Assembly (NCBI GenBank): GCA_016718565.1
Contig: JADKCZ010000005.1
Span: 558,001-622,000, forward strand
Direction: 5' to 3'
Length of the DNA stretch: 64,000 nt
Source of the DNA: Anaeromyxobacter sp.
GTDB lineage: Bacteria > Myxococcota > Myxococcia > Myxococcales > Anaeromyxobacteraceae
Every line of letters begins with the position of its first letter. Positions within the stretch are counted from its first letter, which is position 1. Below, in pieces: positions 50,637-60,092 of this stretch. The translations under genes were made by a program, and so were the position numbers. Under the pieces are notes generated by a model. It saw only the letters and a list, made by a program, of their open reading frames with translations, was not told the origin of the DNA and ran no database searches.

Positions 50637-52100
50637 CTACAGCCCCAGCAGCTTGAGCAGCCGGGCCTGCATGGCCTTCTTGCGGGACACGTCGGTGCAG
50701 GTCTCGATGGCGTTGGCCCAGGCCTCGCGCGCGCTCCGCTGGAAGCCGAGCTGCTCGTAGAGCTGGGCCAGGTACTGGTGGGCCGCGTCGATGTCGGGCC
50801 GGAGCTCGGCCGAGCGGCCGTAGGCGGCGGCCGCCTCGAACAGCAGCCCCTGCTTGGCCAGGGCGTGGCCCAGGTAGTAATGGGCCTCGGCGGAGAGGTC
50901 GTCGCGGGCGCAGGCGTCGCGCAGGAGCACGGTGGCCTCCTCGATCCGGCCGTCCTTGAGCGCCTGGGCCCCGGCGCGCCAGGCGGCCGTGGCCGCCGCC
51001 CGCTTCCTGGCCTCGGCCGGGTCGGGCGCGCCGCCCAGCAGCAGCACCCTGGCCACCCGCACCGCCTCCTCGCGGCGGAAGGGCTTCTCCAGGAAGGCGT
51101 CGGCGCCGAAGGCGATCTGGGCGTCGGCCGCCACCGTGCCGCGGTGCTGCCCGGAGGTGAGCACCACCGGGGTGGGCCGGAGCACCGGGTCGCCCTTGAT
51201 GGCGCGGCACACCTCGAAGCCCTGCACCATGGGCAGCATGGCGTCGGTGATCACCAGGTCCGGCCGCGCCTCGCGCACGATGTCGAGGGCGGCCCGCCCG
51301 TTGGCGGCCTGCAGCACGGTGCAGCCCAGCCCGCCCAGCAGGCCCGCCAGCTCCTCGCGCGCCTCGGGGGAGGCGTCGGCCACCAGCACCAGCCGGCCGG
51401 CCCCCAGCCCCTCCAGGCGCACCGTGGTGGGGGCCACGTCACCGCCGCGCGGCGCGGCCGGCGGCTGGTGCTGCGCCGGCCGCACCGTGCGGGCCGGCGA
51501 GGGGGCGGCGAAGGGGGTCTCCAGCATGGCGTTGGCCGGCACCAGCTCGATGGCCTCGGGGGCGTCGGGCAGCTCCAGCCCGGCCCCGGCCCGGCGCGGT
51601 GGGTGCACCACCCCCACCCAGGCGGCGGCCGGATCCGGCAGGGCCGGCGCCTGCGCGCCGCGCCAGGTGGCGGCGAACCGCTGCTTCTCGCGCACCAGCC
51701 CGTCGAGGGCCCGCTCGATGGCGGCCGGCACCGCCACGCAGCGCAGCACGCGCCGCCCGGTGACGAAGTGGAGCTCGTCGGCCAGCGCCGAGTCCTCCGG
51801 GTTGGCCATGGCCAGCACCAGCTCGGCCTTGCCCACCGACACCGGCAGGATGCGCCGCTGCCGGCAGAAGCCGGCCGAGACCACGTCCAGGTTGGCGGTG
51901 GGGATGACGCTGCGGGAGAGGTCCACGCCCGGGCTGTCGAGCAGCGTGGCCAGCGCCCGCACCAGCGCCCCCTCGGCCGCCAGGCCGAGCCGCAGCGCCG
52001 CCGAGGCCACGTCGCCGTCGTGGGCCGAGGCCAGGGCCCGCGAGGCCGCCTCCGGGGGCAGGACCCCGGTGCGGACCAGGTGGGCGGCGACGTCGGCCAT
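50637..52100 (-). CDS. MshEN-receiver-TPR regulatory protein
   Basis: A 487-residue protein starting at ATG 52100. Residues about 1-137 resemble the MshEN/GspE N-terminal domain of pilus and secretion ATPases, a fold known to bind c-di-GMP in some members. A Pro/Ala linker leads to a receiver domain (about 237-353) with the phosphoacceptor Asp286 in DLVITDAMLP, the acidic pocket near ADASPEAREE and the conserved lysine in EKPFRREEA. Residues about 365-487 form TPR-like helices (DLSAEAHYYLGHALAKQG). It is likely the partner of the heme-sensor kinase encoded downstream, but that pairing is inferred from proximity. Confidence 0.85.
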   Translation of the reverse strand: MADVAAHLVRTGVLPPEAASRALASAHDGDVASAALRLGLAAEGALVRALATLLDSPGVDLSRSVIPTANLDVVSAGFCRQRRILPVSVGKAELVLAMANPEDSALADELHFVTGRRVLRCVAVPAAIERALDGLVREKQRFAATWRGAQAPALPDPAAAWVGVVHPPRRAGAGLELPDAPEAIELVPANAMLETPFAAPSPARTVRPAQHQPPAAPRGGDVAPTTVRLEGLGAGRLVLVADASPEAREELAGLLGGLGCTVLQAANGRAALDIVREARPDLVITDAMLPMVQGFEVCRAIKGDPVLRPTPVVLTSGQHRGTVAADAQIAFGADAFLEKPFRREEAVRVARVLLLGGAPDPAEARKRAAATAAWRAGAQALKDGRIEEATVLLRDACARDDLSAEAHYYLGHALAKQGLLFEAAAAYGRSAELRPDIDAAHQYLAQLYEQLGFQRSAREAWANAIETCTDVSRKKAMQARLLKLLGL

Positions 52101-52128
52101 GTCTCGTCCTACCCCGGGCCGGCCAGGG

Positions 52129-53127
52129 TCAGATCTCCGCCCTGGTCTCGCGCATCATGAGCTGCGTCACCGCCTCGCGCGGATCGAGCCCCTCGTTGAT
52201 GACGCGGTAGACGGTCTCGGTGATGGGCATCTCCACGCCCAGGCGCGCCGCCAGGTCGCGGCTGGAGCGGGCGTTGCGCACCCCCTCGGCCACCTGCCCC
52301 AGGTCGCGCTGGATGTCCTCCAGCTTCTTGCCGGCCGCCAGGCCGCGCCCCACCGTCCGGTTGCGCGACAGGTCGGAGGAGCAGGTGAGCACCAGGTCGC
52401 CCAGCCCGGCCAGGCCCGAGAGGGTGAGCGGGTTGGCCCCCTTCTTCACCGCCAGCCGGCTGATCTCGGCCAGCCCGCGGGTCACCAGCGCGGCCATGGC
52501 GTTGGCGCCGAAGCCGCAGCCGTCGGAGATGCCGGCCGCGATGGCCACCACGTTCTTGACGCAGCCGCCGATCTCGCAGCCCACCACGTCGCCGCTGGTG
52601 TAGGGGCGGAAGGTCTTGCAGTGGAAGGCGTCCTGGACCTGCCGGGCCACCCGCTCCCAGCGGGCCGCCACCGTCACCGCGGTGGGCAGCCCGCTGGCCA
52701 CCTCCTTGGCGAAGGAGGGGCCGGAGAGGACCGCGACGTAGGGGTGGAGGGGCACCGGCAGGACGTCCTCCAGCACCTCGCTCATGGTCATGAGCGTCTC
52801 CTGCTCGATCCCCTTGGCCACGCAGACGATGGGGGTGCCGGCGTGGACGTGGCGCTTCATCTCGATGACCACCGGGCGGACGGCGTGCGACGGCACCGCC
52901 AGCACCAGCAGCTCGGCCCCCTCCAGCGCCTTCACGATGTCCGCGGAGGCGTGCAGGTTGGCGGAGAGCGCCACCCCGGGCAGGTAGCGCTGGTTGCGGT
53001 GGTTCCTGGAGATGTCCTCCAGGACCCCGCCGTCCTTGTCCCAGGCGGTGACGGGGTAACCCTTGCCAGCCAGCAGGGAGGCGAGGGCGGTGCCCCAGGA
53101 GCCGGCGCCGAGCACGGTGGTGCGCAT
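52129..53127 (-). CDS. gpsA: Glycerol-3-phosphate dehydrogenase [NAD(P)+]
   Basis: A 332-residue enzyme starting at ATG 53127. The dinucleotide-binding motif VLGAGSWGTALASLLAGKG is at residues 5-23. Other family signatures are the VVCVAKGIEQETL segment, LSGPSFAKEVASGLPT, the catalytic-lysine region CVKNVVAIAAGISDG, and GLAGLGDLVLTCSSDLSRNR. It makes sn-glycerol 3-phosphate for phospholipid synthesis. It lies 89 bp downstream of livF on the same strand and may be read from the same transcript. Confidence 0.96.
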   Translation of the reverse strand: MRTTVLGAGSWGTALASLLAGKGYPVTAWDKDGGVLEDISRNHRNQRYLPGVALSANLHASADIVKALEGAELLVLAVPSHAVRPVVIEMKRHVHAGTPIVCVAKGIEQETLMTMSEVLEDVLPVPLHPYVAVLSGPSFAKEVASGLPTAVTVAARWERVARQVQDAFHCKTFRPYTSGDVVGCEIGGCVKNVVAIAAGISDGCGFGANAMAALVTRGLAEISRLAVKKGANPLTLSGLAGLGDLVLTCSSDLSRNRTVGRGLAAGKKLEDIQRDLGQVAEGVRNARSSRDLAARLGVEMPITETVYRVINEGLDPREAVTQLMMRETRAEI

Positions 53128-53216
53128 GGTGTTCCTCCGTCGAGGTGAGCGGTGATCCTAGTCCCGAAGCCGCCTCGCGGTCGCCCTCGTTCTTGGGTCC
53201 CACCCGCCGGCGCCGC

Positions 53217-53957
53217 TCAGCCCAGGTAGGCCGCCAGCACCCGCTCGTCGCGCCGGAGCTCGTCCGGGGTGCCGTGCACGGCCACCCGCCCGCGCTCCAG
53301 CACGTACGCGTGGTCGGCCACCTCCAGGGCCGCCAGGGCGAACTGCTCCACCAGCAGCATGGTCATGCCCTCCGCCTTGAGCCGGCGGATGGTCCGGAAG
53401 ACCTCCTGGATGATGACCGGCGCCAGCCCCATGGACGGCTCGTCGAGCAGCATCACCTTGGGGCGCGCCATCAGGGCCCGCCCGATGGCCAGCATCTGCT
53501 GCTCGCCCCCGGAGAGGGTGCCGGCCAGCTGGGTGCGCCGCTCGGCCAGGCGCGGGAAGAGCTCGTAGACGTGGGCCAGGTCGGGCGCCGCCTGCTTGCG
53601 GAAGCCGAAGAAGCGCGGCAGGTGGCGGTAGGCGCCCAGGAGCAGGTTGTCCTCCACCGCCAGCGGCCCGAAGACCTTGCGCCCCTCCGGCGAGTGGGCC
53701 AGCCCGAGGCGGGCGATGCGCGAGGCCGGCAGGCCGTGCACCGGCACGCCGTCCAGCAGCACCTCGCCCCGGGTCGGGGTGATCATCCCGGAGATGGCGC
53801 GCATGGTGGTGGTCTTGCCGGCCCCGTTGGCGCCCAGCAGCGCCACCACCGTGCCGGCCTCCACGGTGAGCGAGGTGCCCACCAGCACCTCGGAGAGGCC
53901 GTATCCCGCGTGCAGGTCCTTCACCACGAGCATGGGATCGTTCCTGGGCTGGGCCAT
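53217..53957 (-). CDS. livF: Branched-chain amino-acid ABC transporter ATPase LivF
   Basis: A 246-residue ABC ATPase starting at ATG 53957, one base after the stop of the upstream fusion gene. Walker A is LLGANGAGKTTTMRA, the signature LSGGEQQMLAIGRALM, Walker B VMLLDEPSMGLAPVI, and the LivF-typical VRTIRRLKAEGMTMLLVEQ-like segment ends the core. It pairs with the LivG domain fused to LivM to power import of a hydrophobic amino acid or a related substrate. Confidence 0.96.
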   Translation of the reverse strand: MAQPRNDPMLVVKDLHAGYGLSEVLVGTSLTVEAGTVVALLGANGAGKTTTMRAISGMITPTRGEVLLDGVPVHGLPASRIARLGLAHSPEGRKVFGPLAVEDNLLLGAYRHLPRFFGFRKQAAPDLAHVYELFPRLAERRTQLAGTLSGGEQQMLAIGRALMARPKVMLLDEPSMGLAPVIIQEVFRTIRRLKAEGMTMLLVEQFALAALEVADHAYVLERGRVAVHGTPDELRRDERVLAAYLG

Positions 53958-53958
53958 C

Positions 53959-55905
53959 TCAGCCGGCGGGGGGAGGGGCGGCGGCGACGGCGACGGCGCC
54001 CAGGTAGGCCTCGATGACCTTGGGGTGGCGCTTCACCTCGTCGGGCGTCCCCTCGGCGATGAGGCGGCCGCCGTCCAGCGCGGTCACCACGTCGCACAGC
54101 TGGGTCACCACGTCCATGTGGTGCTCGATGAGCACGATGGTGACCCCGCGCCGGTGGATGCGCCGGATCAGCTCCACCTGCTTCACCACGTCGGGGTGGG
54201 CCAGGCCGGCCGCCGGCTCGTCCAGCACCAGCAGCTCCGGCTTGCGCGCCAGGGCGCGGGCGATCTCCAGGAAGCGCTGGGCCCCGTAGGTCAGGTCCTT
54301 GGCCGGGGTGCGGGCCTGGTCGAGCAGCCCCACGAAGTCCAGCAGCGCCAGGGCGTCGGCCTGGGCCCGCCGCTCCTCGGCGCGCCCCAGCCCCAGGCAG
54401 ACCAGCGGCAGCGGCACCCGGTAGGCGCCCTGCAGCGCCACCATGACGTTGTCCAGCGCCGTCATGCCGCCGAAGAGCTGCAGGTTCTGGAAGGTGCGGG
54501 CCACCCCGGCGCGGGCCGCGGCGAACAGGCTGCCGAGCGGCAGCGGCGCCCCGCGCAGGGTGAGCTGGCCGGCGGTGGGGGTGTAGAGGCCCGAGACCAC
54601 GTTGACCACCGTGCTCTTGCCCGACCCGTTGGGCCCGATGAGCCCGTGCACCTGGCCGGCCCGCACGACGAGGTCGAGGCCGTCCACCGCCTTGACGCCG
54701 CCGAAGTGGCGCTTCAGCCCGGTCAGGACCAGCAGCGGCGCGCCGTCGGCCGGGCGCGGCGGCAGCACCTGGTCGAGCGGCGAGGGCGTGGGCAGCGGCG
54801 GCGGCGCCACCCGGAAGAGCCGGGCCAGGGCGCGGCCGGCGAAGCCCATCAGCCCCTCCGGCAGCCCCACCACCACCGAGAAGAGCATCAGGGCGAAGAT
54901 GGCCTTGCGCCAGTCCTCGGTGTTCTGGACCAGGAAGCCGCCGGCCACCAGCGCCGCGGTGGCCACCACCGGCGCCACCGCCTGGAAGGTCCCCAGGCTG
55001 CGGCGCGCCAGGCCGCGGGCCCCGGCCGCCACCGCCACCAGCAGCCCCAGGCCGGAGAAGGCCTGGAAGAGGGTGCGGCTGGAGAGCAGGTTGGGCAGCA
55101 GCGCCACCAGGGTGGCGCCCACGAAGGCGCCCCACAGGCTCTTGCGCCCGCCCAGCACCACCCCCAGCAGCAGGATGACCGTCAGCTCGTACTGGAAGCC
55201 GTGCGGCTGGAGGTACTGGAAGTTGAAGGCGTACAGGCCGCCCGCCAGCCCGCCCAGCCCCGACCCCATGGCGAACCCGGCCACCTTGTGCCGGTAGGTG
55301 CCCACCCCCATGGCGTCGGTGGCGATGGGGCTGTCGCGCAGCGCCTCGAAGGCCCGCCCCCACTGCGAGGAGAGCAGGTTGCGCATGGCCATCCAGACCA
55401 GGGCCAGCAGGGCCATGCACAGCCAGTAGAAGTCGCGCGATGAGAGCACGTGGCCCATGAGCGGCGGGCGCTTCAGGCTCAGGCCCTGGGCGCCCTGGGT
55501 GAGCCACTCCAGCTCGTTCAGGGCGGTGGCGGTGAGGGCGGTGAAGCTCAGGGTGGCCAGGGCGAACTGCGGCCCCTCGAGGCGCAGGGCGGGCAGCGCC
55601 AGCAGGGCGCCCACCAGCGCCGTCAGGCCGGTGGCCAGCAGCAGCGCCGCCGGGATGCCCAGCCCGTGGCGGGTCACCGCGATGCCGGCCACGTAGGCGC
55701 CCAGCCCCAGGAAGGCGGCCTGGCCCAGGTTCACCTGCCCCAGGTAGCCCACCGTCACGTCCAGGCCGATGAGCAGGATGCCGTAGATGGCCAGCAGGGT
55801 GAGCAGGCCCAGGGCGTAGGAGCTCTCCACCGCCAGGGGCACGGCGATGAGCAGGCCGAAGAGCAGGAGCTCGGCGCCGCGGACCAGCAGGAGTCGCTTG
55901 AGCAT
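53959..55905 (-). CDS. livM-livG: Fused LivM permease-LivG ATPase of the branched-chain amino-acid transporter
   Basis: A 648-residue protein starting at ATG 55905. Residues about 1-370 are a LivM permease with ten or so helices (IGLDVTVGYLGQVNLGQAAF, then QYELTVILLLGVVLGGRKSL). A Pro-rich linker (VAPPPLPTPSPLDQVLPP) leads to a full LivG ATPase from about residue 390, with Walker A GPNGSGKSTVVNV, signature DLTYGAQRFLEIARAL and Walker B LVLDEPAAGLAHP. The signature departs from LSGGQ in the way usual for LivG. Fusion fixes a 1:1 ratio of permease to ATPase. Confidence 0.95.
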   Translation of the reverse strand: MLKRLLLVRGAELLLFGLLIAVPLAVESSYALGLLTLLAIYGILLIGLDVTVGYLGQVNLGQAAFLGLGAYVAGIAVTRHGLGIPAALLLATGLTALVGALLALPALRLEGPQFALATLSFTALTATALNELEWLTQGAQGLSLKRPPLMGHVLSSRDFYWLCMALLALVWMAMRNLLSSQWGRAFEALRDSPIATDAMGVGTYRHKVAGFAMGSGLGGLAGGLYAFNFQYLQPHGFQYELTVILLLGVVLGGRKSLWGAFVGATLVALLPNLLSSRTLFQAFSGLGLLVAVAAGARGLARRSLGTFQAVAPVVATAALVAGGFLVQNTEDWRKAIFALMLFSVVVGLPEGLMGFAGRALARLFRVAPPPLPTPSPLDQVLPPRPADGAPLLVLTGLKRHFGGVKAVDGLDLVVRAGQVHGLIGPNGSGKSTVVNVVSGLYTPTAGQLTLRGAPLPLGSLFAAARAGVARTFQNLQLFGGMTALDNVMVALQGAYRVPLPLVCLGLGRAEERRAQADALALLDFVGLLDQARTPAKDLTYGAQRFLEIARALARKPELLVLDEPAAGLAHPDVVKQVELIRRIHRRGVTIVLIEHHMDVVTQLCDVVTALDGGRLIAEGTPDEVKRHPKVIEAYLGAVAVAAAPPPAG

Positions 55906-55913
55906 GGCGGCCC

Positions 55914-56792
55914 CTAGACCTTCCGGATGACGGCCTTGCCGAACACGCCGGTGGGGCGCACCGCCAGGGCCAGGATCAGCAGGACCAGCCCCGGCGCCTC
56001 GCGCCAGCCGCTGCCCACGTAGAAGGAGGCCAGGCTCTCGAGCGCGCCCAGGAAGAGGCCCACCACCACCACCCCGAAGCCGGACTCCAGGCCGGCCACC
56101 ACCGCCACCGAGAAGGCCTTGAGCACCAGGGCCGAGGCCATGGTGGGGCCCACCGTGGTGATGGGCGAGACCAGGATGCCGGCCAGCGCCGCCACCCCGC
56201 CGGAGAGGGCGTAGGAGAGCATGACGGTGCGGGTGGCCGAGATGCCCATCAGCTCGCCGGCGTCGCGGTCGGCCGAGATGGCCTCGAAGGCCTTGCCGAG
56301 CAGGGTGCGCCGCTTGAAGACCTCCACCAGCCCCATCACCGCCAGCACCCCCACCGCCACCGACAGCTCCAGGCCGGTGACGCTGACGCCCAGCACCTCG
56401 ATGGGGTCGGAGGGGATGGGGGTCGGGAAGGGGCGGTCGTCCCGCCCCCAGATGTTCTCGGCGAAGGAGAAGAGGAAGAGGCCGATGATGATGGTGAGGA
56501 GGATCCAGCCCTCGCCCTTCTGCTCCAGGGCCAGCCGCACGCCGGTGCGCTCCACCACCAGGCCGAGCAGCGCGCCGAAGAGCAGGCCGAGCAGCACCAC
56601 CAGGCCGTAGGGCAGGCCGGTGCCCATGATGGAGAGGGTGGCGAAGGCCGAGACCATCACCAGCTCGCCCTGGCCGAAGTTCAGGCTCTTGGAGGTGGCG
56701 TAGGTGAGCTGGAAGCCGTAGGCGATGAGGGCGTAGACCAGCCCCATGAGCGCGCCGCTCACGGCCATCTGGATGATGAAGGAGGCTGGCAC
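55914..56792 (-). CDS. livH: Branched-chain amino-acid ABC transporter permease LivH
   Basis: A 292-residue permease with about eight helices, starting at GTG 56792. Family motifs are LMGLVYALIAYGFQLTYATS, LNFGQGELVMVSAFA, and AGILVSPITTVGPTMASALV. The gene lies between the binding-protein gene and the LivM-LivG fusion gene, 8 bp before the latter, in a liv operon of normal order. Confidence 0.95.
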   Translation of the reverse strand: MPASFIIQMAVSGALMGLVYALIAYGFQLTYATSKSLNFGQGELVMVSAFATLSIMGTGLPYGLVVLLGLLFGALLGLVVERTGVRLALEQKGEGWILLTIIIGLFLFSFAENIWGRDDRPFPTPIPSDPIEVLGVSVTGLELSVAVGVLAVMGLVEVFKRRTLLGKAFEAISADRDAGELMGISATRTVMLSYALSGGVAALAGILVSPITTVGPTMASALVLKAFSVAVVAGLESGFGVVVVGLFLGALESLASFYVGSGWREAPGLVLLILALAVRPTGVFGKAVIRKV

Positions 56793-56890
56793 GGGGTGCT
56801 GTGGGTCCCTCGGTGGCGTGGGGCGGAGGAGGGGGACGGCGCCGCCTCCTCCGCGTCAGCCGGCAGGGTAGAGCAGGCCGGGCGGGCCGG

Positions 56891-58111
56891 CTACTGCATG
56901 CTCTTCTTGAGGCGGTCGCGGTCGGCCTGGTTGCCGAAGACCACCCGGCCGTCCTGCACCATGCCCATGACCACCTTGTCGCGCCGGAAGGCCTCGTGGG
57001 TCTCCACGTTGGCCGGGTCCCACTTCGAGTAGGGCTTCACCCAGGTGGCGATGACGCCCTTGACCGGCTCCTTCAGGTCCTCGAGCGCGTCCCGGATCTT
57101 GAGGCTGTCGGTGCTCCTGGCCTGCTTGACCGCCGCCGCGAAGATCAGCACCGCGTCGTAGCCCTGGGCGGCCGCCACGGCCGAGGGGATGCGGGTCACG
57201 CCGTAGGTCTTGTGGTAGGCGTCGATGAAGGCCTTGGCGCGCGGGGTGATGGGCTCCTCGATGAAGGTCTGCGGCATGAGCGTGCCGTTGGCGTTGGCGC
57301 CGGCGTTGTCGATGTAGTTGGACATGGAGAGCGTCCAGCCGCCGATGAGCGGCACCTTGAGGCCGTTCTTGGCCATGCTGTTCGAGACCGCGGCCAGCTC
57401 CGGCCCGATGGCCCAGATGAGCACCGCCTGGGCCCCCTTGGCCTTGGCCTGGAGGACCTGGGCGGTCATGTCCTTGTCGCCGATCTTGAACTTCTCCTGG
57501 GTGACCACCTCGAGCTTGTTGCCCTGCTTCTTGATCTGGTCGAGCAGGTCGTCGCGCCCCGAGACGCCGTAGTTGGTGTCGTCGTGGATCAGCGCCACCT
57601 TGAACAGCTTCCGGTTGATGGCCTCCTCCACCACCATGCCGGCCTGGATGGCGTCGTGGGCGGCGAAGCGGAAGATGGAGAGCTGCTTCGGGCCGTCCGG
57701 GGTGGCCCACTGGGTCATCGACTTGGAGCCGGCCGCCGGCACGATGATCTTGGTGATGCCCTTCTCCTGCAGGTGCTTGTCGCCGGCCATGACCACGCCG
57801 GTGTTGACCGAGCCGAGCACGCCGGAGAGGTCGCTCATGGAGGCCAGCTCCTGGGCGATGAGGGCGCCGCGGTCGTTCTTGGCCTCGTCGTCGCGCTCGA
57901 TGATCTCGATCATGAGCTTCTTGCCGCCCACGTCGATGCCGCCGGCGGCGTTGAGCTCGGCGATGGCCAGCTTCGAGCCGTCTCGGGTGGAGGTGCCCAT
58001 GGGGGCGGAGCCGCCCGAGTAGGGACCGGTGAGCGCGATCTTGATGGTGTCGGCGGCGAGCACCGACGGCGCCGCGAGCAGCAGCGCCAGGCTGAGCATC
58101 GACCTCTTCAT
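56891..58111 (-). CDS. livK: Periplasmic substrate-binding protein of the Liv transporter
   Basis: A 406-residue type I periplasmic binding protein starting at ATG 58111 with GAGGTG seven bases upstream. The signal peptide is MKRSMLSLALLLAAPSVLA. The mature start DTIKIALTGPYSGGSAPMG and the ELNAAGGIDVGGKKLMIEII and RDDEAKNDRGALIAQELA segments are typical of LivJ/LivK proteins. The pocket specificity cannot be read from sequence alone, so the ligand may be leucine, another amino acid or an aromatic or short-chain carboxylate. First gene of the liv operon. Confidence 0.95.
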   Translation of the reverse strand: MKRSMLSLALLLAAPSVLAADTIKIALTGPYSGGSAPMGTSTRDGSKLAIAELNAAGGIDVGGKKLMIEIIERDDEAKNDRGALIAQELASMSDLSGVLGSVNTGVVMAGDKHLQEKGITKIIVPAAGSKSMTQWATPDGPKQLSIFRFAAHDAIQAGMVVEEAINRKLFKVALIHDDTNYGVSGRDDLLDQIKKQGNKLEVVTQEKFKIGDKDMTAQVLQAKAKGAQAVLIWAIGPELAAVSNSMAKNGLKVPLIGGWTLSMSNYIDNAGANANGTLMPQTFIEEPITPRAKAFIDAYHKTYGVTRIPSAVAAAQGYDAVLIFAAAVKQARSTDSLKIRDALEDLKEPVKGVIATWVKPYSKWDPANVETHEAFRRDKVVMGMVQDGRVVFGNQADRDRLKKSMQ

Positions 58112-58297
58112 GGGGTTCACCTCGGGTGAGTGGGCGGGGCGTGCCACCGAGAGGTACGGGTCCCGTGCGGCCGGGGCAAGCAACCGCTGAGGCGAGCCCC
58201 ATCGGAGGTGCCCCCTTCCGCGCCCGTCCGGGTCGTGCTCGACGCGACGCGTCACCGGAGGGGTGGTGGCGCGCCGCACCCGTGGTAATGGGGCGGG

Positions 58298-60037
58298 ATG
58301 GCGACGAGCCAGCCGCCCGAGGCGCCCGCGCCGCCCCCAGCCCCCGCTCCGTCCGGCCCCCGCCCAGCCCGCGGCGACCTCACCCGGGCGGCCGCCCTGG
58401 CGCTGGCGCTCGGGCTGGCGTACGCCGCCCCGGGCGCCACCCTGCCCGGCAACGACGCCACCGCCAGCGTCTACACCGCCGCCTCGCTGCTGGCCGAGGG
58501 GCGCTTCACCCTGGCCCCCTCCCGCGCGCCCTGGCTCTTCCGCTGGGAGGACCTGCGGCCCGGCCGGCCCGCGCTCCGGCTCTTCGACCTCGCCACCCTG
58601 GTGGACGGGGTGCCGGCGGCCAGGCGCTACGCCGACGGCGAGCTGCGCCCGGTGCCGCCCTACTTCCTGGCGCGCGCCGTGCGCGACGACCCCGCCACCG
58701 GCGAGCCGCGCTACCTGAGCAGCTTCGGGCCGGGCGCCCCGCTCACCGCGCTGCCGGTGCTGGCCCCGCTGGCCGCGGTCTTCGGCGACCTGCGCGGCCG
58801 GCCGGAGCTGCTGTGGGGCGGGGCGCGGGCCGCGGCGCTGCTGCTCACCGCGCTGGCCGGCGCCCTGGTCTTCCTCTCGGCGCGCCGCTGGCTGGCGCCC
58901 TGGCCCGCGGCGCTGCTGGCCCTGGCCTGGGGGCTGGGCACGCCGGCCTGGAGCCTGGCCAGCCAGACGCTCTGGCAGCACCCGGGCGACCTCTTCTTCC
59001 TCTCGCTGGGGGCCTTCTTCCTGGTGCGGCGGCGCGGCGGGGCGCCCGTCACCCCGGGTGAACCGGCGCCGGGCGGGGACGCCGCCGGCGGCGCGGCCAG
59101 GGCGCCGGCGGCCCGGCTGGCCCCCATCGACGCGGCGCTGGCCGGCCTGGCCTTCTCGCTGGCCGCCGCCTGCCGCCCCCAGGGCGCCCTCTTCGCGCTG
59201 GCCGCCGCCGCGGTGCTGCTCCTCACCGACCGGCGCGCCGCCGCCGCGCTGGTGGCCGGCGCCCTGCCGGCGGCCCTGGCCCTGGCGGCCTTCAACTGGT
59301 GGTACCTGGGGTCGCCGCTGCGCTTCGGCCAGGTGGAGGTGGGCGGCGCCATCGCGCTCGCCAAGACCGGCCTGGCCGACCCCTGGCCCTTCCGGCTGCA
59401 GGAGAGCCTGCCCGGGCTGCTCGTCAGCCCCTCGCGCGGGCTGCTGGCCTTCTCGCCGTTCCTGGTCTTCTCCGCCGCGGGCGCGGTGCTGGCCTTCCGC
59501 CGGCCGGCCTTCCACCCGCTCCGGCCGCTGGTGGTGGCGGCGGCGGCCGCGCTGGTGGTGGAGGCGGGCTGGTTCGACTGGTGGGGCGGCTGGTCCTACG
59601 GCTGGCGGCGGCTCTGCGACCTGGGCCCGGCCCTGGCGCTGCTGCTGGTCCCGCTGGCCGGGTGGCTCGGCGCCACCTGGCCGCGGCGCGCGCTCCTGCT
59701 GGCCCTGACCGGCTGGGCGGTGCTGCTGCAGGGCGCCGGGGCCTTCGCCTACGACCTGACCGGCTGGAACGCCCGCAGGGCCTGGCGCATCGAGCGCCCC
59801 GGCGGCGAGGAGGTGCGGCTCCTCGACCCGGCCGAGGCCACCCGCGCGGTGGCCGCCGGGGGGCGGGTCCGGCTGGTGGAGCACCTCGACGTCGACGCCC
59901 CGGCGCACCGCCACCGGCTCTGGTCGCTCGCCGACAGCCAGCCCGTGCACACGCTGGCCGGCTTCGGCGTCCTCAGGCGCTCCCGGCGCCAGCAGGCGGA
60001 CGCCTGGCTGGAGCACTGGCGGCCGCCGCGCCCGTGA
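58298..60037 (+). CDS. Multi-pass membrane glycosyltransferase-like protein (GT39/GT83-type)
   Basis: A 579-residue protein starting at ATG 58298 with a Pro-rich cytoplasmic tail and about eleven predicted helices. An acidic site in the first periplasmic loop (LPGNDATASVYTAASLLAEG) sits where dolichyl-phosphate-type GT-C glycosyltransferases keep their catalytic aspartate. The short C-terminal soluble region (RLVEHLDVDAPAHRHRLWSL) is unrecognised. It may transfer a sugar from a polyprenyl carrier to a lipid or protein at the outer face of the inner membrane. The gene is monocistronic and converges on the FAD oxidoreductase gene. Confidence 0.7.
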   Translation: MATSQPPEAPAPPPAPAPSGPRPARGDLTRAAALALALGLAYAAPGATLPGNDATASVYTAASLLAEGRFTLAPSRAPWLFRWEDLRPGRPALRLFDLATLVDGVPAARRYADGELRPVPPYFLARAVRDDPATGEPRYLSSFGPGAPLTALPVLAPLAAVFGDLRGRPELLWGGARAAALLLTALAGALVFLSARRWLAPWPAALLALAWGLGTPAWSLASQTLWQHPGDLFFLSLGAFFLVRRRGGAPVTPGEPAPGGDAAGGAARAPAARLAPIDAALAGLAFSLAAACRPQGALFALAAAAVLLLTDRRAAAALVAGALPAALALAAFNWWYLGSPLRFGQVEVGGAIALAKTGLADPWPFRLQESLPGLLVSPSRGLLAFSPFLVFSAAGAVLAFRRPAFHPLRPLVVAAAAALVVEAGWFDWWGGWSYGWRRLCDLGPALALLLVPLAGWLGATWPRRALLLALTGWAVLLQGAGAFAYDLTGWNARRAWRIERPGGEEVRLLDPAEATRAVAAGGRVRLVEHLDVDAPAHRHRLWSLADSQPVHTLAGFGVLRRSRRQQADAWLEHWRPPRP

Positions 60038-60092
60038 GGCCCCGGGCGGTGGGCCTCCGGTGGCGCGGTCGCCGCCGCGGCAGCCGGGCCGC

